From positions 1 to 64,000 of IMG/VR virus record IMGVR_UViG_3300035698_017721: a stretch of DNA of 64,000 bases; one strand, written 5' to 3'. Under the pieces are notes generated by a model, which saw only the letters and a list, made by a program, of their open reading frames with translations, made no database searches and was not told the DNA's origin. This document shows, one piece after another, positions 35,563 through 44,291 of the stretch (the stretch's first letter is position 1; each line of letters opens with the position of its first letter). The translations under genes and the position numbers were made by a program. The DNA is from a virus.

Positions 35563-36955
35563 GATAATCCATTTCTTTGTTTATATCAAGCATTTTGCCC
35601 TTTGTATCTTTCCTTTGTCCGTAAAGATCTTGTAAAATAGTCCGTAAAACAGAATCTTGTGTGTCATCGAAAAGGCTACCATTAGCACAAACAACTTGAC
35701 CTTCTCCTGCAAGACCTGTTGGGCTATTTCCTTGGTAAGCCTCTGGTGAAATGTTCCATTGCATCATGACATTTGGATACAAACTTGAGAAGTCATAACA
35801 AGACACCCACTCATGCATACCTGTAACGGGTTCTTTCACATAAGCACCAACGAAGTGGGCTTGTTGAATAAGATCCTTATCCGTATCAATAAATACTTTA
35901 CCTCTCTTGTAAAATTCACGACACATAAGGGCTTCTTGAACCCATACAGGTGAGAATGCTCGATTGATTTCTACCTGAGCAACATCCGCCAATTTGAAGA
36001 ACGTTGTCATAGTATTCAGTGCCTGATCAATATAGTGGACCAGAACAGCATCAACAGCATTATAGAAAATGAACTTCGTGAAGTCTTTCTCGTATAGGTC
36101 CTTCAATGTTCCAGGATACTTGATCTTACCAATACCAGTTGCTCGTTCACCAATGTAATCGAGTTGGTGGTTTTCCTTGATTTTAATAACCCTATCCCAC
36201 TTCTTAACAATATCCAGGTAGTCAATGATCAACTTGTGCTGAGGAATTCTTGCTTTACCTTTCAATGGACCTGCCATAGCTGGATTGATTTTCAAACGAT
36301 CTGCTCTGTTCACCAGATACTTCCAATCAAAGTCCAAGAAGAACCAACCTGTAATACATGGCATCTTGTCCATGAGCTTACCGAAGAATGTATAGAGCAT
36401 ATCATACTCAGATTCAAACTTCACATATCGGAACGTCCACTTATCTTCTGGGTATTTGTCGAAGTGCTTATCAAGGTCTGCTTGGATCTTATCATGATCA
36501 TAATCAGTCATATCCTTAAGACCAAGAACCGTAACTTTCTTATCAGTACAGTTTGCAATGGCAATGGATGTAACCATGTTCAATGCATGTTCAGGGTCAG
36601 GGAAGCCATCAGTAATCTCAGTCTCAATATCAATTGAGAACTTGTTAGGGATGTTGAACTCAAGGGCTTTTGCAATCTCATCTTTACGACGGATCAAAAT
36701 CTCTTCAATGGTATACTTGTTGATCCTAGAAGTACGAACTTTCTTTACTGGCTTACCATCCCAAGATTCAAACTCATCTGATGGTTTATCCAATCTACCT
36801 TGTGCATACTCCCAGATATATCCATCTTCATCTTGATCTAAAGGAACCGCCAAATAAGCCGTGTTACCTTCTTTATCAAAATAGGATATGTTCAGTTCTT
36901 CTAACTGACCAGATCTTGGGTCACCGTTTCTTCTTACTTCTATATCTACAATCAT
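35534..36955 (-). CDS. DNA polymerase (gp43-like) N-terminal piece: exonuclease and motif A
   Basis: 473 residues. Exo I is FSIDIETEI (Asp109, Glu111), Exo II is GWFFLDFDW and Exo III is YNAVDAVLV. Polymerase motif A is CYDFSSLYPNVM. The protein stops shortly after a helix equivalent to the T4 gp43 fingers base (LYGQRKDTKGKMLDINKEMD). The rest, motif B onward, lies about 31.7 kb away at 3128-3850 and 934-1941. No intein or splice residue is seen at this break, so association is probably non-covalent. Split gp43 genes are known in some T4-like phages, but not with a further intein split. It shares an ATGA overlap with the P-loop gene. Confidence 0.9.
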   Translation of the reverse strand: MIVDIEVRRNGDPRSGQLEELNISYFDKEGNTAYLAVPLDQDEDGYIWEYAQGRLDKPSDEFESWDGKPVKKVRTSRINKYTIEEILIRRKDEIAKALEFNIPNKFSIDIETEITDGFPDPEHALNMVTSIAIANCTDKKVTVLGLKDMTDYDHDKIQADLDKHFDKYPEDKWTFRYVKFESEYDMLYTFFGKLMDKMPCITGWFFLDFDWKYLVNRADRLKINPAMAGPLKGKARIPQHKLIIDYLDIVKKWDRVIKIKENHQLDYIGERATGIGKIKYPGTLKDLYEKDFTKFIFYNAVDAVLVHYIDQALNTMTTFFKLADVAQVEINRAFSPVWVQEALMCREFYKRGKVFIDTDKDLIQQAHFVGAYVKEPVTGMHEWVSCYDFSSLYPNVMMQWNISPEAYQGNSPTGLAGEGQVVCANGSLFDDTQDSVLRTILQDLYGQRKDTKGKMLDINKEMDYLKRHLQNAL

Positions 36956-37464
36956 ATTTCTTCTGTTTCTTCTGATTCATCAACATCACCATTTTCTGAA
37001 CAAATAATGTGGCTAATCTCATCTGTTATAGTACTAAGGACCATTCTGATATTTGTACATCCATACATATCAAACCAGCATTCATTGATCCAAGCATCCC
37101 AATTTGCATCAAGCAAATCAATGAACGCTTGTGGACTACCTCTTTCTTTATACCGATCCAGGTAATCTTGTTTCTCTCTTTCTCGTGGATAAATCAAATA
37201 ATAGTGCAAACAATTTTCCTTCAAAGCATCTCTGACCGCAGAATGAGATGAGACAAAAATAAATTCTGCCTTTCCAATGTTCTCTTTGATGTGATCAATG
37301 TAGTTCTGTGGAAAGTCTGGGTTGCGTTCTTTCGTGTTCTTCCCATCCTTGTCTTTTACCCAACTAAACTCGCTAGAGTCTGAATCAAGACAAGTGTCCT
37401 GATTGTTGTTGTAGTAATAGCTCTTACCCGTTCCTGGAAATGCTGAAATTATTCTTGTTCTCAT
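36952..37464 (-). CDS. P-loop NTPase / kinase-like protein
   Basis: Walker A AFPGTGKSYY at the N-terminus and CLDSDSSEFSW, EFIFVSSHSAVRDAL. The family is known from phages as a small kinase-like protein. An upstream start (37539) would add 25 residues and overlap the preceding gene; 37464 (MRTRIISAF) is typical of the family and was chosen. The substrate, probably a nucleotide or small metabolite, is unknown. Confidence 0.7.
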   Translation of the reverse strand: MRTRIISAFPGTGKSYYYNNNQDTCLDSDSSEFSWVKDKDGKNTKERNPDFPQNYIDHIKENIGKAEFIFVSSHSAVRDALKENCLHYYLIYPREREKQDYLDRYKERGSPQAFIDLLDANWDAWINECWFDMYGCTNIRMVLSTITDEISHIICSENGDVDESEETEEI

Positions 37465-37525
37465 TCTTTTTGGTTTTAATTCTATTTCATCGAGACATCT
37501 TGTTTTGCGAAAAATCCTTGTTGAC

Positions 37526-37972
37526 TCATTTTTTAACAAATTTTGATTGGGGCGTACATCTGAGGTAGCAATAAAGTTTCCGTTCCTTTTTGTTTATACT
37601 TGGTCTGATTGTATAAATTCCAATCTCTTTTAAGTCCGATAAACTTTCAACCACCATATTCTGTACCAGATTTAGTAATTCTGTCTCTATGTCGCCAGAG
37701 AATAGTTCATGAGGAACAGTTACCTCCCACCTCATAGTCTCTGGAATACCCGGTTTATCGTATCTATAAATTTCGATTCCGGCTTCTTCAATCTTGCTTA
37801 AAAGACGACCAACAAAAATTGGAACTAGTAGTACTTCATCAAGACTTTCATAATCACTATATACGGTACTCAATGCCGTATCCATATGATTCTGTATGGT
37901 CTGTTCAAATACTTCTTGTGCCACGGATGACATTGGATATTGACCACTCACCAACTCTGCTAACCTTCCCAT
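37526..37972 (-). CDS. hypothetical protein (148 aa)
   Basis: Unrecognised soluble alpha/beta protein. Charged, with a central strand-helix pattern (ETMRWEVTVPHELFSGD). It lies between the ClpP-like and P-loop genes. No motif. Confidence 0.6.
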   Translation of the reverse strand: MGRLAELVSGQYPMSSVAQEVFEQTIQNHMDTALSTVYSDYESLDEVLLVPIFVGRLLSKIEEAGIEIYRYDKPGIPETMRWEVTVPHELFSGDIETELLNLVQNMVVESLSDLKEIGIYTIRPSINKKERKLYCYLRCTPQSKFVKK

Positions 37973-38005
37973 ATTCCTTTTATTTTATGTATTTGTAAAT
38001 TGCTT

Positions 38006-38641
38006 TCAAATTATCTCATCGATCATTCCGTACTTCAAACAAGTCTTCGCATCCCACCAAATATCTTTCTTAAGGATCTGGTCGATCTCTTTCATAGGAA
38101 CTTTGGTATGCTCTTTGTAGATGTTCTTAATGGTCAACATCAAGACGTCAAGATTCACCATCTCATCCTTCATGTCATTGTACTTACCGAACATTCCTGC
38201 ACTCAACTGATGGATCATCATGTATGAACTAGCTCTCATCTGACGATGTGAACCAACAACAGATAAAAAAGTCGCTGCCGAAGCTGCACAACCATCAACC
38301 AATGTATTGACCGGAATAGATTGTCTTGCTTCAAGAATCGTATCCATTCCAGATAGACCTGCAAAAACAGAACCACCATATGATTGAACATGTATTATAG
38401 CCTTACCAGAATCCACTAAAGGCATTTCATTCTCAGCTGAATGAATTCTTGCTTTGACTACCAAAGCTTGAATATGCTTATTCAATGACAAGATTGTATT
38501 GTCATCAACTCCACTGTAGAAATAGATCTTATTATGAACTCGATCGACTTTACTCAAATCAAGATTCAACATGTCATCCATCCCTTTCGGCATAGTCATT
38601 TCAGACTCACCTGTTTTCTTATTACCCCAGTACATCTTCAT
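38006..38641 (-). CDS. ClpP-like serine protease
   Basis: Catalytic triad is visible: Ser in DGCAASAATFLS, His in YMMIHQLSAG, and Asp in WWDAKTCLKYGMID. The GGSVFAG oxyanion-loop motif precedes. 211 residues, near the usual ClpP/S14 length. In phages such proteins may process heads or degrade proteins; without a visible ClpX or ClpA partner here it may work alone or with the host ATPase. Confidence 0.9.
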   Translation of the reverse strand: MKMYWGNKKTGESEMTMPKGMDDMLNLDLSKVDRVHNKIYFYSGVDDNTILSLNKHIQALVVKARIHSAENEMPLVDSGKAIIHVQSYGGSVFAGLSGMDTILEARQSIPVNTLVDGCAASAATFLSVVGSHRQMRASSYMMIHQLSAGMFGKYNDMKDEMVNLDVLMLTIKNIYKEHTKVPMKEIDQILKKDIWWDAKTCLKYGMIDEII

Positions 38642-38642
38642 C

Positions 38643-39095
38643 TTAAACTGTTACAGATTTATCTCCAGTAGAACCGAATGCACCTTCGCCACGTTCGGTT
38701 TCAGTATCAATACTATCACTTTCTTCAAGTTCACCCATCCAAACTGGACGCATAACTAATTGAGATATTTTATCTCCTTGTTTAATGTATACGTCTGTAT
38801 CAGAGTTGTTAAATAAATGTATGTGTACAGTACCTCGATAATCACTATCTATTAGTTCTGCGCCCTTAGTTAATTTTTTCTTTGATGCCATACCTGATTT
38901 ATTGTATACAGCCAAGTCCCAACCAAATGGAATATCAAATCGAATGTCTAACGGTATCATACCATCGCCACGAGCTGGAATTGTTATATCAATTGGAGAA
39001 AATACATCAAGTCCTGACGAACCTTTAGTCCCACGGATTGGTGCGATTGCATTTTTTGAAAGCAGTTGAAATTTTAATTTTGGTACGTCTATCAT
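38643..39095 (-). CDS. dut: dUTPase (trimeric)
   Basis: All five motifs of the trimeric family are seen: GSSGLDVFSP (1), NKSGMA (2), GAELIDSDYRGTVHIHL (3), GDKISQLVM (4) and ERGEGAFGSTG (5, the P-loop-like tail). It converts dUTP to dUMP, protecting newly made DNA from uracil. 150 residues is standard. It abuts the ClpP-like gene and has an endonuclease gene diverging just upstream. Confidence 0.95.
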   Translation of the reverse strand: MIDVPKLKFQLLSKNAIAPIRGTKGSSGLDVFSPIDITIPARGDGMIPLDIRFDIPFGWDLAVYNKSGMASKKKLTKGAELIDSDYRGTVHIHLFNNSDTDVYIKQGDKISQLVMRPVWMGELEESDSIDTETERGEGAFGSTGDKSVTV

Positions 39096-39182
39096 GAGTA
39101 TTTTTATTTCTCATAATATGAATCTCAATGTCTAATGTTTCAAGACGTTTTGAATTCCCCTTGATAAATTTCCTGATAGAGT

Positions 39183-39190
39183 GATATATA
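39183..39190 (+). promoter_or_regulatory. GATATATA motif (putative late promoter)
   Basis: 4 nt before the ATG of the GIY-YIG gene at 39195. Confidence 0.5.
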
Positions 39191-39194
39191 GAAT

Positions 39195-39806
39195 ATGATA
39201 ATCTATATCACAACAAATAAAATAAATGGAAAGCAATATATTGGTCAAGACTCAACCAATAATCCTAATTATTTTGGATCGGGTACAATCATTAAAAAGG
39301 CCATCAAGAAGTATAGTGTTTCAAACTTCGAAAAGACGATTTTAGAAACTTTACCAACTTATTCTAACAAGGATGACTTAAATGAAAGGGAGCAGTATTA
39401 TATCCAGAAATTTAATGCGGTTAAAGATTCGAATTTCTATAATATAGCAGAAGGTGGGGGTGGATGTATCGGATATAAGCATACCAAAGAACATATACAA
39501 AAATTTAAGACCATAGAACGCACGCCTGAATGGTGCATGAAAATTTCAAAGTCTTTACAAGGTGTTCCACATTCAAAAGAACGAAAAAGGAAAAATTCAG
39601 AATCGCAAATAGGGTTACAGGCAGGAAATAAAAATCCGCGGGCCCGACGATATGTTATTACAGATCCTAATGGAGAACTTTATGAAGTATATGGAGAACT
39701 CAAAAAATTTTGTAAATCTAAAAATCTTTCTCACGGATGTATGATGAAGGTCGCAAAAGGTAACCAGAAGCACCATAAAAATTGGGTAATAAAATATAAC
39801 GATTAG
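39195..39806 (+). CDS. GIY-YIG homing endonuclease
   Basis: Starts straight into the catalytic domain (IIYITTNKINGKQYIGQD, FGSGTIIKKAIKKYSV, LNEREQYYIQKF, Glu for metal binding). NUMOD3-like (GYKHTKEHIQKFK) and NUMOD1-like helix (KKFCKSKNLSHGCMMKVAKG) DNA-binding parts follow. It diverges from the dUTPase gene, its probable target neighbourhood. Confidence 0.9.
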   Translation: MIIYITTNKINGKQYIGQDSTNNPNYFGSGTIIKKAIKKYSVSNFEKTILETLPTYSNKDDLNEREQYYIQKFNAVKDSNFYNIAEGGGGCIGYKHTKEHIQKFKTIERTPEWCMKISKSLQGVPHSKERKRKNSESQIGLQAGNKNPRARRYVITDPNGELYEVYGELKKFCKSKNLSHGCMMKVAKGNQKHHKNWVIKYND

Positions 39807-39828
39807 TCTATTTTTTCCACATAAAAAG

Positions 39829-39867
39829 GAAACGGACAACACTTATTTCCAAAGTGCTGCCCGTTTC
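39829..39867. terminator. bidirectional terminator
   Basis: GAAACGG ... CCGTTTC hairpin with internal CACTT / AAGTG pairing, between the converging endonuclease and helical-protein genes. Confidence 0.65.
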
Positions 39868-39895
39868 AATAGGGATTATTTAAGCGACTAATTTC

Positions 39896-40315
39896 TTAGT
39901 TCTTGCTGTTACCATGAATGTTGGTATTGTTCTCAACTAGACGAGAGATTTTACCCTCCAATGGAGATCCTTTCACAAGTTCAGTAAGACCGGCAAATCC
40001 TCCTTCAAAGATGGTACCGAAACCGTTATTCTGGTGTTGAAGATTCTTAGCAAGAGTCTCAGCAAACATGTTGTCTGACATCGCAAGAATTGCATTGATA
40101 AGTCCTGGCTGAATAGAAGCCATTCTTGCTTCATGCTCAGCTGTACGAATCTCTGAAGATTTCTCTTCAGCAAGCAACCTGAATTCCGATTTGTTTTTCT
40201 CACGAGTCAACTTAGACGTTTCAACAACATCGATGAATTCCTGGATGGCCTTCTCATTCTCATGTCGCTTAGTTTCCAAATCCTGCTCATTTGTGAGTTC
40301 TGCATCACGCTTCAA
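39896..40315 (-). CDS. helical protein, possibly related to SPFH/flotillin-like C-termini (139 aa)
   Basis: Long charged helix (TNEQDLETKRHENEKAIQEF onward), then SIQPGLINAILAMSDNMFAE and a Gly/Phe-rich stretch. The helix-then-hydrophobic layout recalls the tail of SPFH-type membrane proteins, but no SPFH domain is present. Downstream of the PARP-like gene; function unknown. Confidence 0.5.
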   Translation of the reverse strand: MKRDAELTNEQDLETKRHENEKAIQEFIDVVETSKLTREKNKSEFRLLAEEKSSEIRTAEHEARMASIQPGLINAILAMSDNMFAETLAKNLQHQNNGFGTIFEGGFAGLTELVKGSPLEGKISRLVENNTNIHGNSKN

Positions 40316-40338
40316 GTTTCTCTCTAGTATTTTCCATC

Positions 40339-41667
40339 TTACGTTGTGATTTCGATTAGGTACTTGATAGTCGTCTGATTCGTGTGGTAAGTAATGAACT
40401 CATTGTTTCGGAGATCAGCACCACCTTTGGCGAATACTGAATCATATCCTTCGCTGTTCATCTTCGCTTGGTTCAATTGACTATGACTTGAACTCCAGTT
40501 CGTAATTTGTTTTTGACGTCCTTGGTGAATCTCATACAAGGCGAGCATTGCGGTATTCTTACCACCTGATGCCCAATAAGAACCTCTTAGAGAAGTATAA
40601 CCAATTGACTTCTGAGCCTTGTCAGCGAAGTAAACACCATGACCAAACATTGATCCTGTGAGAACCGCATTTGAAGGTCTAATCATAAGTCCTTGTTGGA
40701 AGATACTCCACCAGTTCTCATTACGAGATCCGTGCCATAGAAGATCAGTTTTGGTATTCTTGGCATTCTTAAGAAACAACTTCATGTTTCGTTCAGTCAC
40801 CTTATTTCTTACTCGAACGGCATTCACGAATTGACGAGCGTTAGAACCCATTTTCGCTTTGATCATTTTGATCTCATCAGCAGTACAAGGGAATGCATCA
40901 AGTCCAACATTACGAAGCATGTCATACTCCTTAGTCTTCTTGACTTTCGTATCGTCACCCTCTTTTACTTCTGGTTTGGTATTCATTGCAACCTGACCAG
41001 CCATAACGTCCAATGCATCTTGTTCCTTTGAGAACATTGCTTTGGCATCAGAAAGGGAGTTCTTGTTAAGTGCTTTGTCTTTAACTTCTTCTTCACCTTG
41101 AATAAGGTGAAACTGAACTTTCTTCATTTTCCTTGGGATCACTTGATAAAGTGAAAGGAGTTGATCGTTAATATCCTTGATCGTTCCACCAACTTTCAGA
41201 TCCAGTGAGATTTTGTTCAGAATTGATTGGGCTTCATCTACCTGAGCTTGAGTTACTGCTTTGGCTGAGATAGTATAGTTTCTTTCAACAGAGGCTTGGG
41301 CTAGTTTTAGAAGATTCTCAATGAACCTACAAACATCTTGTGGTCGTTCAGAATGAAACAAAGATCCTTTTGGATTGCCGTTTGTATCATCATCATCTTG
41401 TGTGACACTTGCTTCAGCAACCAAATGGGTTACATCAGTATAAGGATGTGGTTTCTTACTTGCTTTGGTTTTACTCTTAATAGTAGAGTCCCATTTTGAC
41501 ATGGCGTAAACTCTTTCAGAAGGTTTACCGCCTTCAACTCGTCCATATTCTGCACGGAATTCAGATGCATTGATCTGAGTCAAATTATAAAATTTATTGT
41601 TGTTGTCCCCGGATACACACATTAAGCGTACAACCTTCATCCCTTGATCATCTAATACTTCAGCCAT
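40339..41667 (-). CDS. WGR-domain PARP-like ADP-ribosyltransferase
   Basis: 442 residues. A WGR-type domain near residues 12-75 (AEYGRVEGGKP), a helical PARP-regulatory-like region in the middle, and a catalytic domain with the H-Y-E triad: His312 (LLWHGSRN), Tyr346 (GHGVYFAD) and Glu423 (NNEFITY). The triad fits poly- or mono-ADP-ribosylation from NAD. The WGR domain normally senses nucleic-acid breaks. It is preceded by a doubled promoter. Paired with the ADP-ribosylglycohydrolase at 13775-14695 it may modify host targets reversibly. Confidence 0.9.
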   Translation of the reverse strand: MAEVLDDQGMKVVRLMCVSGDNNNKFYNLTQINASEFRAEYGRVEGGKPSERVYAMSKWDSTIKSKTKASKKPHPYTDVTHLVAEASVTQDDDDTNGNPKGSLFHSERPQDVCRFIENLLKLAQASVERNYTISAKAVTQAQVDEAQSILNKISLDLKVGGTIKDINDQLLSLYQVIPRKMKKVQFHLIQGEEEVKDKALNKNSLSDAKAMFSKEQDALDVMAGQVAMNTKPEVKEGDDTKVKKTKEYDMLRNVGLDAFPCTADEIKMIKAKMGSNARQFVNAVRVRNKVTERNMKLFLKNAKNTKTDLLWHGSRNENWWSIFQQGLMIRPSNAVLTGSMFGHGVYFADKAQKSIGYTSLRGSYWASGGKNTAMLALYEIHQGRQKQITNWSSSHSQLNQAKMNSEGYDSVFAKGGADLRNNEFITYHTNQTTIKYLIEITT

Positions 41668-41672
41668 GTTTT

Positions 41673-41728
41673 GTTTCTTACGTAAAGATAAGTAATTTTT
41701 GTTTCTTACGTAAAGATAAGTAATTTTT
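41673..41728. repeat. tandem 28-bp repeat carrying two -7 promoter elements
   Basis: The unit beginning GTTTCTTACG at 41673 is repeated at 41701 (offset 28 bp). Each copy contains TTATCTTTAC (minus-strand sites 41682-41691 and 41710-41719), doubling the promoter for the PARP-like gene. Confidence 0.8.
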
Positions 41729-41739
41729 GGTTAATGTAA

Positions 41740-42232
41740 ACGTTTATAGGATTAGATCCAGTAATAATACGAGTCAGGGAAAATATATCTAAAAACCAAG
41801 CATGTACCACTGAAATATTACTCATTGAATCTATAGGTAAACTTAAAGACGGTCCTTTAGTTAACATGACTATTAGTGGTGAAACCTCTGAACGTCAAGG
41901 AAAACCTTGGACCAAAGAACAACGTAGAAAGTTGATGGCCATACGAGAAATAAAACAACCTAGAGATGGCATGACAAATTCTCCTGAAATGCGAAAGAAA
42001 CAAAGCCAGGCAAAATTGGGTAAAAAATTTACGGAGAGTCACAAGAAAAATTTAGCAAAGGCAAAAAATAAAGCTGTAAACGAAATACAAAATGGTGAGA
42101 TAATAAATCGTTATGCTAGTGTTGCTTTTACTGATGGCGGATCATAATTTTTCGAACGTAATTTATAAGTACATTAAAACTGAAACACCATATAAAGGTT
42201 CGATATATAAATATGTTATTGCTTCCAAGTAG
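41740..42232 (+). pseudogene. decayed GIY-YIG homing endonuclease fragment
   Basis: Encodes ENISKNQACTTEILLIESIG, then GKLKDGPLVNMTISGE, the C-terminal half of a GIY-YIG domain, then NUMOD3-like helices (QSQAKLGKKFTESHKKN). The N-terminal GIY...YIG half is missing. The frame breaks again after VAFTDGGS; the remaining NUMOD1-like region (FSNVIYKYIKTETPYKG) is in another frame up to TAG at 42232. Confidence 0.7.
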
Positions 42233-42249
42233 TATTCTAATATTTTCTA

Positions 42250-43038
42250 CTATTGATGTTTTCTACCTATTGATGCTTGTATCATTTTATGTCTTTTATC
42301 TTTAGTCATTTTGTGAAAAAAATGACTGAACTCTGTGAACATTTCTTCAATATTATTAAACTCTAGAACCGGACGATTGGAATTTATTGCCTTTTGCATT
42401 GAGGTCTCAAAAGTCTCTGCAGTAAATGAAGGAACTTCTCCAGTCGAAGAGATATTAACAAAACCAAAGTGATAGTTACCTCTGAAGTTTCGTTCACCAT
42501 TATTATGACCTGTAACAAATCGTCCCAGTCTACTTAAGACCATAATGGATTTCCCAGTCGTGTAGGCATAAGTTTTTTTCTGACGAAGACCTTGTGGAGC
42601 TGTAACGTGTTTTCCAGAAGTAGAAAACTTCACACACTTAAAACATTCAACAAATGTACCATCGTCAAATTCGAAGGCTGGTTTGTTTGTCCAATTAGAT
42701 CCAGGAACAAATGGTGCAACACTTTTAACAGTTGCAACATATGCACCAGACTTGAATGGTCTACCACTTGTTTTAACAATTCGTCTACCGACCCATTCAC
42801 TATTGGCATGGTTAATATCGAAGGCGAAGTCGGGATCATCAATTGTTCTGTTCTCTTTAACGATCAACGATGTTTTTTCTCCAGTGGTTAGATATACATT
42901 TCCTTTCCAAGTGAAATAAGCATAACCTAATTCTCTTGTCAATCTCTGAGTACCTAGTTTAGCTTCTTGTCCTAAACCATTGATCACATCCTTCCAAGAT
43001 AAATATGGTGGAAAGAATCTGCTTTGTTTATTTTTCAT
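42250..43038 (-). CDS. hypothetical protein (about 262 aa)
   Basis: Unrecognised soluble protein. Mixed alpha/beta, many Trp/Phe/Lys residues. An alternative start lies 18 nt upstream (43056). It ends in TAG, uncommon here. The frameshifted HNH gene precedes it with an 11-nt overlap. Confidence 0.65.
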   Translation of the reverse strand: MKNKQSRFFPPYLSWKDVINGLGQEAKLGTQRLTRELGYAYFTWKGNVYLTTGEKTSLIVKENRTIDDPDFAFDINHANSEWVGRRIVKTSGRPFKSGAYVATVKSVAPFVPGSNWTNKPAFEFDDGTFVECFKCVKFSTSGKHVTAPQGLRQKKTYAYTTGKSIMVLSRLGRFVTGHNNGERNFRGNYHFGFVNISSTGEVPSFTAETFETSMQKAINSNRPVLEFNNIEEMFTEFSHFFHKMTKDKRHKMIQASIGRKHQ

Positions 43039-43289
43039 AGGTATTGCTTTTTTCATTATTACAAGTCAGACACATCGGTGTGTAATTGTCAAAATGGTTT
43101 GCACCGCCTTTTGATTTTGGATGAATGTGATCTTTTGTCATCATTACTTCTGTACCATCTGGACGATAACCATCCTGTTATCCTTCCACTATCATGTCGA
43201 CCCCAGAATGACCAAGACATAACGTTGTGTCTTGATGCATCTGTATAAAGGGTAACAAAATTCTTAGGATATACTTTCTCATCACTCAA
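43028..43289 (-). pseudogene. HNH endonuclease gene with a single-base frame break
   Basis: From ATG 43289 the first 38 codons (FVTLYTDASRHNVMSWSFWG, RHDSGRI) are in one frame. The rest (DGYRPDGTEVMMTKDHIHPK, NHFDNYTPMCLTCNN) is open in the +1 frame, joined if one base is dropped near 43175 at ACAGGATGG. The HNH core DHIHPKSKGG plus Cys pair is intact. It may be dead, a recoded gene or a sequence error. A short independent start (ATG 43144) is possible. Confidence 0.55.
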
Positions 43290-43304
43290 AATTGGACTCC
43301 CATA

Positions 43305-43979
43305 TTAGTACAAATAATTTTTTGTCGGTTTTCTAATCTTCATCATCCAATTAGAGTTGTTCTTTTCGCTTCGACCCATTTCCAGTTTGGCATCAAGTCT
43401 CTTGATAACAAATCCTTCGAACATATCAATCTTAACAATATCTTTCCAGATTACATTGAAGCAATCGTAGAATGTCTTCACTCGATAAACATTCTCAACA
43501 TCAGTGATGTATAAGAAATCATGTTTACGAATTCCATCAGGCATGATCTCTTTGTCTTCTTGACCATACAATCTATCAAGTAGTTGAACTCTTTCGTCAA
43601 AGGTCTTTCCAATTAGTTGAACACCATCGAAAACCATGATGTCAAAGATCACGAAATTACCATTGAAGTTTTCAGTCCACTCATTAAGTTTACTCTTGGT
43701 CATATTCTCACCAGAAAGAACCATCCACTTATTACCTGTTCCAGTTTCTCGGTGAAGATTTAGGAACCGCTCAGTATTAGGAATGTTTTTCTTGAAATGC
43801 TTATTGTGACGATCATATACATGGACCTCAAGACCATTGGTGAAAACCACCATACAATCTCCATTCAGTTTTGGTTGCCCACCATAAGTACCATTGTCAT
43901 ACTTGACAAGTTCATCCAATGGAATTGGATTCTGTGGTCGAGGTGGATAAACGTAACGAAATTTTGGATAAGGGATCAT
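43305..43979 (-). CDS. ATP-dependent DNA/RNA ligase-like nucleotidyltransferase
   Basis: 224 residues resembling a minimal ligase adenylation domain. Motif I is GQPKLNGDCMVVF (Lys nucleophile in KLNG), motif III FVIFDIMVFDG, motif IV FEGFVIKR and motif V NWMMKIRKP. No OB-fold is obvious after motif V. Such proteins seal nicks in RNA or DNA, or cap. It is coupled by ATGA to the small upstream gene and may act in tRNA repair together with the HD and kinase genes. Confidence 0.8.
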   Translation of the reverse strand: MIPYPKFRYVYPPRPQNPIPLDELVKYDNGTYGGQPKLNGDCMVVFTNGLEVHVYDRHNKHFKKNIPNTERFLNLHRETGTGNKWMVLSGENMTKSKLNEWTENFNGNFVIFDIMVFDGVQLIGKTFDERVQLLDRLYGQEDKEIMPDGIRKHDFLYITDVENVYRVKTFYDCFNVIWKDIVKIDMFEGFVIKRLDAKLEMGRSEKNNSNWMMKIRKPTKNYLY

Positions 43980-44152
43980 AGAAATTCGATTCGGTTTGAA
44001 GTTGTGGCAAAGGTCAATCCTTTGTATCCACGTTGACGATACTCATACTTATGAGACAAGACATCACTATCAACAATATCGGTGACCCATACATTTGCAT
44101 AGTAATCTACTCCATCTGATGTGGTCTCTCTGACCCGTGCTGCTCGTTTCAT
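43976..44152 (-). CDS. small hypothetical protein (58 aa)
   Basis: ATG 44152, TGA at 43978-43976, overlapping the ligase start as ATGA. Begins MKRAARVRETTSDGVDYYAN. Its own promoter element lies 4 nt before the start. Co-expressed with the ligase; role unknown. Confidence 0.6.
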   Translation of the reverse strand: MKRAARVRETTSDGVDYYANVWVTDIVDSDVLSHKYEYRQRGYKGLTFATTSNRIEFL

Positions 44153-44155
44153 ATT

Positions 44156-44165
44156 GTAAAGATAA
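44156..44165 (-). promoter_or_regulatory. Bacteroidota-type -7 promoter element
   Basis: TTATCTTTAC 3 nt upstream of ATG 44152; predicts a leaderless transcript for the ligase operon. Confidence 0.6.
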
Positions 44166-44291
44166 GAATTAAAAACGACATATCAAATTCTTCTTTTACT
44201 TTCAGTAAAGAAAAGATTAGGAGGCGTAGTACCTAATTCTGTTGCATGTCTTGACATTATTTCTTGTATCTAAGGATTAGTATGAAGGCAA

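Noticed and set aside
43089-43289. N-terminal part of the HNH gene read as an RNase HI fragment (VTLYTDAS)
   Set aside because: The Asp-rich start is short and no further RNase H motifs follow; an HNH gene with a frame break explains both parts.
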